This document shows positions 13,035 to 23,033 of a stretch of DNA of 64,000 bases, piece after piece. Below the pieces are notes generated by a model, which searched no databases, was not told the origin of the DNA, and was given only the letters and a program-made list of their open reading frames with translations. Origin of the DNA: Xiphydria camelus (taxonomy: Eukaryota > Arthropoda > Insecta > Hymenoptera > Xiphydriidae); contig OY783201.1 of the NCBI GenBank assembly GCA_963678675.1, forward strand, positions 630,001-694,000. The letters are read 5' to 3'. Made by a program: the position numbers and the translations under genes. Position 1 is the stretch's first letter. Each line of letters starts with the position of its first letter.

Positions 13035-14500
13035 TAGAGGAGAAGCGGCGCGAGTGACATTAGCCGCTAGTTCAATGCGAGTTTCGTGCAAGGATTTATA
13101 ACGTATTTAGTAGCGAGGGCCGAGATACATCGCGAGATAGCCCCTCGCGTATACCCTTGTTCGGAGATTTATGAAAGCGTCGGACACGACGTTGTCGCCA
13201 TTGTGCGGGCATTAGGTAACCCGCCCGCTGCTTTATCATCGTTGATATCGAAGAATGTCCCCGTGGCGGGACACCCCGGTTCCCGCGGGATTACCGAACC
13301 CGAGCCTAGTCCGCGGTGGTAAACGGCGCCCGCGCTCGCTCGTTCGCACGTGGGTGGTGAGATATACCGCGGTGAAACTCGAGCCGCCTCGGCAAACCCG
13401 CTCCCACCACGCGCGATGCAGTTTGCTCGCACGCACTAGTGCATTTCGGTTTCGCTACGGAGGTGGCTCCTAGTTCTCGGCGACTAAAACCGAGAATCGC
13501 AGCCACTCGTTCGGCTCCGGAGTCGATCCGCGGCGCTCCCGATAACCAGCGGCGAGCGCCGCGTGCGTCGGTGAATATCGAAACGAATGCATCCAGAATC
13601 TAAATAAGACACAATCGAACGAAACAATCGCATACCGCGAGCGCATCGGGACTTTCCGATAAGCGCGTCGTCGGTGTCGCCCCTCCGCGGCAAGAGCGGC
13701 CGACAGCGAGAGAGCCACGCGGGACCCTGGAAGTCCGAGCGCGCAGGTACCGTGTCGCCGTCCCGTATTTCATCGAGCGAGTGCCAGAGGGGCCCAAGTG
13801 CTGGGAGAGGACCCTGGAATGCCATCCACCTATCCGCGGACGGACGCGCGAGGCGGGAGGGACCGCGTAATTGAGGATCGACGAACCGGTTATCAGTTGG
13901 TATCCTTCGTTAAACTGGACCGCGTCTGATCGACGGAACGGAGGGGCGAGGCGGGTGCCGCCTCCGCGTCGTCTCCGCCGAAATCCGTCTTCTCGTGGTT
14001 GCATCGGGGCGATCGTCGATCGAGAGGCCAACGACGGTACCGATCTAATTATTATCGACGAGGATAAGCGAGCGCTCGTCGTCGATGCTCGCGGTGTGTC
14101 GCCCCCCGCAGGCACGTCGAAACTCGCCGATCCGACGAAGACACGGGCGCCCGAGGTGCGTCGGGGATCCGCGGGGCGGCGAAGCATCGAGAGGGCCTCG
14201 AGCAAGAGGAGGGCTGCCCGGAGAAATATGAGGCCTCGTGGCGGGGCGTCGCATTAATAACCCGAGGCAATTTTTATCCCGGGGGCATTGTGAGCACGGA
14301 AGCGGTTAATTACTTCGACGACCACACAGAGTGGCCCGGCTAAAAAATCACGCGATTATGCTAAACCATCGACACTGACCTCATCCCCCCGCGTTTTTCC
14401 CCATCCTTCTCGTACCGCCGCGATCGTCGCCCCGCTGTAATGAGAATCCTCCTTCCCCGCGTGTATCTACAGGGCGCGTCGCGCGATTCCCACGTCTCCT

Positions 14501-14523
14501 CACTGCAAATGGAAGTGTGTTAT
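14501..14523. repeat. Terminal inverted repeat, copy A left
   Basis: Starts CACTGCAAATGG and matches the reverse complement of 22143-22165 over 23 bp. The ends read CACTG instead of the CACTA typical of plant elements. Confidence 0.95.
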
Positions 14524-14539
14524 ATTTACACACTTTACG

Positions 14540-14720
14540 TGTGTAAATCCTTGTAGTTAAGTTTTAAACGTTTCCTGGCGTTTTAATGTATAATACGTTT
14601 TAAACGTGTTAAAGTGAACCGTTTAAAACGTTTTAATCCGGTATAACACATTGTAAACGTGTTATTTTAACACATTGTAAACGTGTTATTTTAACACATT
14701 TAAAACGAGTAAATTATAGA
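14540..14720. repeat. Subterminal repeat array, copy A left
   Basis: Repeated TTTTAAACG, AAACGTGTTA and TTTTAACACATT motifs in both orientations, including two tandem copies of ACATTGTAAACGTGTTATTTTA-like units. Subterminal arrays in CACTA-type elements bind transposon-encoded protein; that role here is inference. Confidence 0.75.
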
Positions 14721-14769
14721 TAAAAAGTGATTATAAAAGAAAATAGCGCAGCTATTATCAAATTCCAAA

Positions 14770-14841
14770 AGTTTTTTCTTATAGGGAGCTTCAAAAGAGC
14801 TGTTTCTGCAAAAAAAGCTCTTCTGATGCTCCATAAAAACT
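14770..14841. repeat. 72-nt imperfect hairpin, copy A
   Basis: Left arm 14770-14801, loop 14802-14815, right arm 14816-14841. The arms share AGTTTTT, GGAGC and AGAGCT blocks with bulges. The size and shape resemble a small-RNA precursor, but it may be a relic of a tiny MITE. The mirrored copy is at 29875-29946. Confidence 0.55.
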
Positions 14842-15055
14842 ACTTTGCATTTTTTTCCAGCTGAATTGTTTTCCTTTACTGGTCATCTTTTATCTATATA
14901 CAGTGCGAAGGCGTTTTATAAAGTAATAAAAAAATTATTGTTATTGTAAAATATATTTTACATATATATTACATGCATGTAAACTAAATATTTGAGATTG
15001 TAAACTAAAAAATTGTGACTGCCGCATATATATGTAGAAACATCTATGTATGGCC

Positions 15056-15176
15056 CCAGTTGTTCCAACTTCTAGGTAAAATTTATCCTCTCGGTAAACC
15101 GCTTATCAGTCAATCAGAGTAGCCAATAAGCGGTTTACCGAGAGGATAAATTTTACCTAGAAGTTGAAACAACTGG
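15056..15176. repeat. Hairpin with 51-bp arms past the accessory stop, copy A
   Basis: Arms 15056-15106 and 15126-15176 are inverted repeats with one mismatch, around a 19-base loop. The structure begins 12 bases downstream of the accessory gene stop codon (that gene runs leftward and ends at 15188), so it should lie in its 3' UTR. It could be a nested MITE, or a 3'-end or RNA-stability structure. The arm ends read CCAGTTG. Confidence 0.85.
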
Positions 15177-15187
15177 CCCTATTTGGT

Positions 15188-18100
15188 TTAATTACGCAAG
15201 ATACTATTTCGTTTTCGGAGAAATTTTTGCACTGTCGAATTCTTGTTTACCGTAGTGGTTCCCAGAACTTCACCATCGATGTATTCCAGGACATTACAGT
15301 AGGCGGTCGGGTACCTTATATCCCAGACGTAATATGCAGCAAGAAGACAAGTGATAGTTTTCGTAGCCGTAGGATTATCTATTTTGATTTTTACGTGTTC
15401 ATCCGCTACGATGTACACTGTTGCTATCCTTTCCTCTGCTGTAAAAATAATAGCGCGTGGCGAGTTGTCCTTACATCCAACGAGATGATTCTCCGAGGAT
15501 GTCATCGCCTGTGTGCAGAAATATGCCTTTATATAAAATTTGAATAAAATAAAAATTGCTTGATTATTGTCATACCTCGCTCACGGTGATTAGAGGCGAA
15601 AATTTTTTCTTCAGCTTCTTGTTTGCTAATTCATTTTCGAGTTTTGTCATTAACAAAATTTCAGCCCTCTCTGAATTAGCTTCGGAGGAAAAGTATTTCT
15701 TTAAATTTTGCATCATCAGACCGATGTTTTGGAAAATCACACCTTCGTCTACTTTTCTCAAATTTAGGAAGTCGAAAAAAATCTGCGAATAATTTAAAAC
15801 TATTATTTCTTGTAATTTAAGCCGACCTAAAAATCGCATAATACACTAAGAAAAAATGAGTTGATTCAACTCAATTTTTAGGGTATGGGCGCTCAACTTA
15901 ATGTATAATTATCTGAAAAAATATTTTGTTAAAGTAACTAAAATTTATTTGAACTAACTAAATATTCAGCTACCTAAACTGAATATTTGTTCAAATGACC
16001 ATAAATAAGGTTGAACGCCCGTAACCTTAAAATTGAGTTGACTGAAAAACTTTTTTTCTCAATGTATGTTAGATATTATAGTTCATAAGTAATATACTGT
16101 TTCATATTCCTTCAATTGCGGATACTTTTGAATTATATCCACTATTCCAGTGGCTTCCTTTTCAATCCAGGTTCTTCGGTGTGAAAGTGTAATCTTTAAC
16201 AATCGTTTTACATGCGGTGTATTATTATCTTTATGTTTTTTCTCTAATTCTTTGAGAGCGTTTTTTATATCTGTTTCTGTCGGTTGACCACTACCAGAAA
16301 AAACGAAATAAGTTTAAATAATATAATAACTAATAATACAATTAAAATAATAACTAATGATTGACCATATTAAAAAAAGTAAGGATTACGTTTTTAAGTC
16401 AATTAACATGGCTTGCTCAGCTGGCGTTTTGAGTTTTCCATGGTAGTCTCTTTTTAAAGTCTTTTTCTTCATGTTGGATCGATGATTTCTTACCCAAGTA
16501 CTTAGTTGTGTTTTCACAATTCCCTTAAGGATTGAAGAAACAGAAATACAAGTACCTATATGTTATTACAATACTGCGAAGCCTCGGTGCGTCGCATCTC
16601 CATGTTTCAGAGGGGTATGTTGATGCACGGAATGTTGAATACGTGGTTTATTAATAATGAAATAGATATTCTATATAAAGCGTGGCTTTTGGAAAATTCC
16701 CGAAAAATACCTATTTTTCACGCTTTTAAAGGGATTTCTCGCCTTAAGATATACTAATTATAGTGACTACAATATTCGTTTAAAATGAGTTTTATACCGT
16801 CAGGACGAATGAAACAAATGGGGAATTAAATTTAATATACACATTTCTCCAATTATACTGTACAAAATTATCACCAAAAACTATTAAGTTTGGTTTACTG
16901 CAGTGTAAGAAATATATAAATTTGAAAAATTATTGGCCAACATTATAAGTGTCCAAAGGATCCTAAAATGAGCAATAAATAAAAGGCAAAAATAATATGC
17001 ATTTTACTAACACATTCCATGTGACCTCCGCGAAGCAAAGGATAAGCTGCAACAATGCTCATTGCAAAATTGTGGTAATCTTGTTTAGTAGGCACCCCTT
17101 TAGTCGCTTGCCACAAATAAGATCCCCAAAAATACATGAAAGACTTTTGAGCTTCCAGAACACCAACTTCTTGCAATTTTTTCTCCAAATCAAAAGTTAA
17201 CGGTGGCAATGGTGCTGGAAATAATATGGAGCCGGGCCCGGCAATCACTGACTGCGATTTTTCTCCTTCATACGGAATAGTTGGCGAGATAGTTGTTATC
17301 TCACTTGGACCTGCCTTACATTCTTCGCTTTCAATTGATATCTGCAATATGCAACGATATCGTTCCGAAAAATTATTTTAAAAATCTTTGAGACGATAAA
17401 ATAGTAGAAATTAATATAATCTTCATGATTTTAGCAATTTTCAAAACTATGGCAATATTTTATATCCTAATTAATTTTTTGGGATTATAAGAATATAATT
17501 TTCTTATAAACAGAAGAAAAATTTGATAATTTGAATTTTTTAAAATGCGGAAATCATCTGGCTCATCAATTAATAAAGAACACCCCAACATCTTTGATAG
17601 TCTCTAACCTTATCTTGGGGGGAGGGGGGTTGGCTTTATGAAACAAAATAAAAGGTAAGATACTGAAGGCAACTAAGGATTAATTAAATAATAAAGAACA
17701 AGAATACATAACATCGATGACAAATGATTAAACATACCTCTTTTTTGAAAATATTTTTCAACGCATGATCTTCAGACTTCTTTTCCGATACGTTCGCAAC
17801 TGAATGTGAGGCTTCCAATTCACTTGTCGCATTTGAAGTACTTTGCAGAGGTTCAGTGTACAGAACATTTACTTCCATTGAGTTCCAATTGTTTTGCAAA
17901 TCATCTTGATCGAAATCTTCGTTACGATTCTTCGAGCCGGGCACAATTTCTTCGACGGTTTGAATGAGAACCACATTAACATCACTTTTGTCAGGAATCT
18001 CGTAGTCTTCTTCAATATCGCAAAATTTATCCCCTCTGTCAGGATCCTTTGTTTGCAAAACGATTGATTTGTGATGCACCATCGCTTTCAATATAGCGTC

Positions 18101-18220
18101 CGTCTTGCACACTTCGAATAACTTGCCACGTACAACTTCAGCGTCACATTTATTTTTTTCCGACACGTATCTAATACATTTGCAACGTTCTCCGATTATA
18201 CAATACGCCTTTTTTTCCAT
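15188..18220 (-). CDS. Transposon accessory protein (six exons), copy A
   Basis: Exons on the minus strand: 18220-17738, 17341-17008, 16555-16390, 16290-16098, 15845-15576 and 15508-15188. All borders are GT..AG and the phases agree (0, 1, 2, 0, 0), giving 588 codons. The start is the ATG of MEKKAYC; the open frame continues upstream only to a GTG. Residues 1-90 end in a DIEEDYEIPDKSDVNVVL stretch, like the PB1-type segment of SAMD3-like transposon-derived proteins (family resemblance from memory). A middle acidic linker follows. Next come two blocks typical of those proteins: KQDYHNFAMSIVAAYPLLRGG plus TWVRNHRSNMKKK, and HRRTWIEKEATGIVDIIQKYP. It is divergent to the transposase gene. A TnpA-like helper that binds the element ends is an inference. 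I am sure of the exon chain, less of the function. Confidence 0.82.
15844..16064. mobile_element. Nested MITE in accessory intron 4, copy A
   Basis: A 221-bp insert with ends CACTAAGAAAAAA and (reverse) CATTGAGAAAAAA, flanked by TA on both sides. Longer internal inverted blocks include TTGAGTTGA and the GGGCGTTCAAC/GTTGAGCGCCC pair. It fills most of the intron before exon 5, and its end provides that exon's acceptor. Confidence 0.75.
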
Positions 18221-18751
18221 TTTCTTACACGTGGATTGTCTCGGCGTCACGAGCGTTTTGCGCGACAGCGACGGCGCGACTTGCCTTATTGCAGTGTCGA
18301 TGGTGACTGACTGTTATGTACAAAATTGTGTTGGGGGTGAAGTCGAGAGAGGAGTGGGAATGTGCATTTTTCTACTGGCTATTGCTGAGGAAAAAAACCG
18401 AAGGAGACAAAGGCTGGTAGGGTTGCGCATCTTCCGAGGCGTCGGAAAGCCGCGTAAGGGGCTGCGATGACCCGTGCTACGAACGAAGCTGTGCAGGCAA
18501 GGCATCTGGCAACCAACTGTCCAGAGTACGGCTGGAAACAATGGATAAAAAAAGTCCTTGCCTGACGCTATCGGTAGAGAAACTTTCTCCTACTGGAGTC
18601 ACTGCTCTATCTTACAGTTGAATATGACGGCCCAATGAACTTGGCCGGTGGCGATAGGAACGCAGCCGATGTTAAACAGTTTTATGCTAAACACGTACAG
18701 CCAGCTCGGAAATAATATTGAAAATTTGGATTTTAATGGCACAATATTAAT
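18221..18751. promoter_or_regulatory. Divergent promoter region, copy A
   Basis: 531 bp between the divergent accessory (leftward) and transposase (rightward) start codons. It is richer in GC and CpG than the rest of the element, as a CpG-island-like bidirectional promoter would be. No clear TATA box was found. Confidence 0.5.
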
Positions 18752-21682
18752 ATGATCGGAGTGAAACAAAATTTTCCGTGCACAATGTGCTTCTTTTCTT
18801 GTGCAACGAGTGATCTCTTGATGCAACATGTCATTCGACATCATCGATACGATCCACAGTTCAGAGTGAAATGTGTACATAACGGATGTGCTGCCACGTT
18901 TGGAAAATGGAAATCTTTCTGTCAGCATTTATGTAGAAATCATCCAGATATTCCGGAATTTCGAGACGAAATAAATCAGGAAGCAGAATTAGTGGAAGTA
19001 GAAGTTAATTTACCCGATATACCCTGTGAGGTAGAAAATAATCAAAATGTGGGACGTGAAGACGATGGTATGCGATGTACACTGTTTAAAATTTGGATAG
19101 TTGCAAATGAATATTTCTTTGATTTAAAGATATATCTTTCATTTACAGAATAATCCTTTAATTTAAGGAATATATTATTTTCATTAAAGAAATGTTCTTT
19201 AAATCGAAGAAATATTTCTTTGCTATAATTTAAAATTAACATTTCTTCGATATAAATATTTTTTTTCTGTGTCCTACAATAGTGTGTGCAGATTATACTA
19301 TGTGAGTGCATTTAAATTTCAGAAAACAGAGCACAGCCTGTCGTGTTACCATCTGAATTTCTCGAATGGCATGCGGCCAAATTCCTCGTCAATATTCGCG
19401 AAAATTGTAAAGTTTCACAAACTGCTGTCGATCATCTTATCGATGGCGTCACGAATTTATTAGATGCTTATTTGTCAGTTTTGTTGGTAAGACTTTTGTA
19501 AAACATTTGTTTGATTATGCTCATAATAATAGATTAAATATGAAAACAAATGATTTTCTCTTTAAAGGATGAATTAAAGAGGAGATGTGACCCCGAAACA
19601 AAGTTACTTCGTTTAGAAGATTATCAAAATATCTTAGGAAATGAATATCCACCATCGTCGATATATTCTTCGGTATGCTCAAAAGATGCTCTCGATAAGG
19701 TACTTATTGAGAAGTTTGGCATGGTAATGCCACAAGCACATGTTATTGGTGCTACTTTTCAATGGAAACAGAAGAAGAGGCAATTTGGCACAATACCAGA
19801 TCTTGTAGAAGTCAATCGTCATGCGTATATTATACCTTTCCTTGACAATTTAAAAAATCTTCTAAATAACGACGAAGTCCGATTTCACATTGAAAACCCG
19901 TCAAACAATGACAAATGTATTCTTCGAACAGTTCTGGACGGCTGTTATTATCGAGAAAATGACTTTTTCCGAAATAACGAGAACGCCTTAGCTATTATAC
20001 TATATTATGATGACCTTGGAGTCACGAATCCCTTAGGAGCCGCTTCAAAAACTCACAAACTATCGATGTTTTATTGGTCCCTTGCAAATATCAATCCTGA
20101 AGTACGATCGTCAAAGGATAGTATTCAGCTATTGGCTGTCGTCAAGACCTCATTTTTAAAAGAATTCAACGCTCTAGAAAGAATTTTGGAACCGTTTATT
20201 TCCGATATCATCAAATTACAAATTGAGGGAGTCAATATAACTGTCAATGGTCAGATAAAAAATTTCAAAGGATCAGTTTTGTTTTGCGCTGGAGATACCC
20301 CTGCTTCAGCGATGATTGGAGGATATAAAGAGTCTGTTTCTGCCTATCGACTCTGTCGTTCATGCATGACGACCAGAGAAGAGTGGAAAAATAATTTTCA
20401 TGAAAATAATTTTATTTTACGTAATACTAACGACCACCAGGAACATATTGATGCAATTTGTGAACCGAATATTACAAAAGCGGCTAAAAACTTCTGGCAA
20501 AAGCAGTATGGAATCAACAGAAAAAGTCCGTTGATGGGTATACCTAATTTTGATATTACAATGTGCCTTCCACAGGATTGTATGCACATTTTAATTGAAG
20601 GTGTAGCGGAAATTATATGCCGAGTAACATTGCGAGACTGCATTATTCAGAATAACCTTTTCACAGTTGATGAATTCAATGAAAAATTAACTTGCTTCCA
20701 TTATGGTCACTTTAAAAGAGATAAACCTGCTTTCATCGAACGTGATCAACTTACGGAGAACAATACCTTACGCCAAAAAGCATCGCAAATATTCGTGCTT
20801 GCACATATATTGCCATTTTTAATTTGCGAATGGATATTAGAGTGTGAAAAGGAAGATATCAAGGATGTAATTAATTGTCACATTCTGCTTCTGCAAATTA
20901 TGAACGTTTGTCTTGCATATGAAGTCCGAACAGAGTCGATAGATTTATTAAGTCGAATGATCCAAGTGTTTCTATTGCGATTTAGTAGATTGCATTCTGA
21001 CTGGATTACACCAAAATTTCATTTTATGATTCATATTCCACGATACATCAAATTGTTTGGACCTGCAAGACAACAGTGGTGCTTTAGATTTGAAGCTGCT
21101 CATGCATACTTCAAATCATTAGTGCCGATCGTTCGAAATTTCAAAAACATTCCTTTCACGTTGAGCTACCGACATCAAGCACGACTATCTTCTAGACTTG
21201 CTTCATATCCAGGAATGCCATCAAAAAAATTTCTATACAAAGGTGATCAGGTAAAAACAGGTCCTATACTACTGCTGAAAAATCTTCCTTACGCAAGATT
21301 GTTTAATCGATTTGTTGATGAGGCTGAACGAGATACATGCCAAATTATGCGAACCAGCAAAATAGTTATATATGGAACAATGTACGAGAAAAACAGTATC
21401 ATTTTATATCAATTCAGTAACGATAATTCGCTTCCTTTATTTGCAGAAATAAACGACTTATTTGTTTATCAAAATTGGAAATTGTTTATAATTTCACATC
21501 TTGAAACTGTAAATTATTGTGAAGAATTGAATGCATATTTGATTGAACGACCTGTAGATACCCAGCAAAACGTAATTGCTACCGAGAATTTAGTATTTCC
21601 ACATCCATTGTCTTCCTTTACAGTCATGCGTGGGAAATATGTTCCCTTAATCAACTGTGACCACGTCGAATTTATTGGATAG
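18752..21682 (+). CDS. CMC/CACTA-type transposase (three exons), copy A
   Basis: Exons 18752-19067, 19323-19486 and 19568-21682 join in frame (donors GTATGC and GTAAGA; acceptors TTTCAG and TTAAAG) to 864 codons. The ATG gives MIGVKQNFPC. Two zinc fingers follow: C10-C13-H26-H30 and C41-C46-H59-H64. The catalytic core reads YYDDLGVTNPLG (D308/D309), CAGDTPA (D403), CRLCRSC (C423, C426), DCMH (D497, H500) and WCFRFEAAH (E669), the D-D-E plus D(2)H arrangement described for the CMC superfamily. It should cut at the terminal repeats and reinsert the element in the nucleus. An AATAAA polyadenylation signal sits at 21779-21784, about 100 bases past the stop. No frameshift or stop breaks the gene. 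Which of D308 or D309 is catalytic is not certain. Confidence 0.9.
19111..19215. repeat. AT-rich inverted repeat in transposase intron 1, copy A
   Basis: Arms 19111-19130 and 19196-19215 match inverted at 19 of 20 positions (ATATTTCTTTGATTTAAAGA). Between them lie further TTTAAAG/CTTTAA palindromic units. It is wholly intronic. The mirrored copy is at 25501-25605. Confidence 0.75.
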
Positions 21683-21929
21683 CTAACATTATAATTTTCG
21701 CATTTAAAAAAATTTCAGTTATATACGCATTTCTCATTACCATTTAACCCTGTAATACATAATGTGTACATGCAAAAAAATAAAACAACACTTGTCAAAA
21801 AAGTTTGTAAATATTCCATACGTACGACTTAATTCCTGAAACTATAGCCCAAACAAAATAATGATTTCAAGACGGGGATGTTATTCTTGGCTCATGTTTT
21901 AAGTTACAAGTGCGTTAATCGGTTGAAGT

Positions 21930-22142
21930 GTGTAAATCATGCTTACGTGCTTTATTTTAACACGTTTCATGTGTGTTAAGTTAAACGTTTTAAGCTTTAA
22001 CGCACTAAAAACCGTGTGTTCTGCAAATAACACAGACAAAATGTGTTAATTCATCTGAAAACACACTTTAGACGTGTTATTTTACACATAGGATTTCAAT
22101 AACACACGAAAAACGTGTGTTGTGTGTAAATTAACACACTTC
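21930..22142. repeat. Subterminal repeat array, copy A right
   Basis: Repeated GTGTGTTA, AACACAC, ACGTGTGTT and TTAACACAC motifs. They are related to the left array but enriched in ACAC/GTGT instead of TTTAAACG. Confidence 0.7.
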
Positions 22143-22165
22143 ATAACACACTTCCATTTGCAGTG
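22143..22165. repeat. Terminal inverted repeat, copy A right
   Basis: Reverse complement of 14501-14523 over 23 bp, ending TTTGCAGTG, followed by the CT of the target duplication. Confidence 0.95.
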
Positions 22166-22550
22166 CTATCAGCGCGGCTCCGCGCGGTCACACCTCCGGA
22201 CGCGTTATATTGTGCGCGTAGGTACCGCGCGCTCGAGCGATATCGAGAGTCGCCAGGCGTTCGACGCTCGCGCGTGGGTGTTTCGTATATCCGGAGGGGA
22301 GGTCGCGCGCGCGTTCGTCATTGTCGCGCGCGGAGATCTCGCGACGATAAGCGCGCATCTCTCACGACCGCGAGAGGAGGACGGCGATCCGCGACGCGTT
22401 CGCGTGTCGATTCAATTTCGGGCCGCGGGGGCTTCTAGTAGCCGCGCGCGGATGCCGGTGCGGAGTTGAGAGAATGGATGCGCGGCGAGAGGCGAGAGCG
22501 GCGAAGGGCACGCATGGAGAAAAGCGAAGAGCAAAAGAGACGTGGGTCCA
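22166..22550. other. 385-bp host spacer between the two transposon copies
   Basis: GC-rich DNA like the outer flanks. It starts with CT (target duplication of copy A) and ends with CA (target duplication of copy B). No gene is recognised in it. It is the only unpaired part of the 15.7-kb palindromic region. Confidence 0.9.
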
Positions 22551-22573
22551 CACTGCAAATGGAAGTGTGTTAT
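22551..22573. repeat. Terminal inverted repeat, copy B left
   Basis: CACTGCAAATGG end, 23 bp, preceded by the CA target duplication. Confidence 0.95.
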
Positions 22574-22786
22574 GAAGTGTGTTAATTTACACACAACACA
22601 CGTTTTTCGTGTGTTATTGAAATCCTATGTGTAAAATAACACGTCTAAAGTGTGTTTTCAGATGAATTAACACATTTTGTCTGTGTTATTTGCAGAACAC
22701 ACGGTTTTTAGTGCGTTAAAGCTTAAAACGTTTAACTTAACACACATGAAACGTGTTAAAATAAAGCACGTAAGCATGATTTACAC
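22574..22786. repeat. Subterminal repeat array, copy B left
   Basis: Mirror of 21930-22142, with ACACAC/GTGTGT-type repeats. Confidence 0.7.
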
Positions 22787-23033
22787 ACTTCAACCGATTA
22801 ACGCACTTGTAACTTAAAACATGAGCCAAGAATAACATCCCCGTCTTGAAATCATTATTTTGTTTGGGCTATAGTTTCAGGAATTAAGTCGTACGTATGG
22901 AATATTTACAAACTTTTTTGACAAGTGTTGTTTTATTTTTTTGCATGTACACATTATGTATTACAGGGTTAAATGGTAATGAGAAATGCGTATATAACTG
23001 AAATTTTTTTAAATGCGAAAATTATAATGTTAG

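Larger units (their letters stand above)
11139..14500. other. No gene recognised; microsatellites and a perfect palindrome
   Basis: GC-rich host DNA leading up to transposon copy A. Frames are short and arginine-rich. It contains the GAA and CTG repeats and the 34-bp palindrome listed separately. Confidence 0.6.
14501..22165 (+). mobile_element. CMC/CACTA-like DNA transposon, full-length copy A
   Basis: A 7,665-bp AT-rich element in GC-rich host DNA. It begins CACTGCAAATGGAAGTGTGT and ends with the reverse complement; the perfect terminal inverted repeat is 23 bp. The flanking dinucleotide CT occurs on both sides (14499-14500, 22166-22167), giving a 2-bp target duplication. Inside each end are subterminal arrays of GTGTTA and TTTAAACG-like motifs. 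It carries a rightward three-exon transposase gene (18752-21682) and a leftward six-exon accessory gene (18220-15188), separated by a 531-bp divergent promoter region. The superfamily call rests on the transposase core and on ends starting CACT. The copy looks intact: the frames are open and the splice sites canonical. Confidence 0.93.

Noticed and set aside
12818..13060. A minus-strand frame with Ala and Ser runs
   Set aside because: The runs are the CTG and GAA microsatellites; the rest shows no protein character.
22166..22550. The spacer as a third, internal part of one composite element
   Set aside because: Each copy has its own matched terminal repeats and a separate target duplication, and the spacer has host-like composition.
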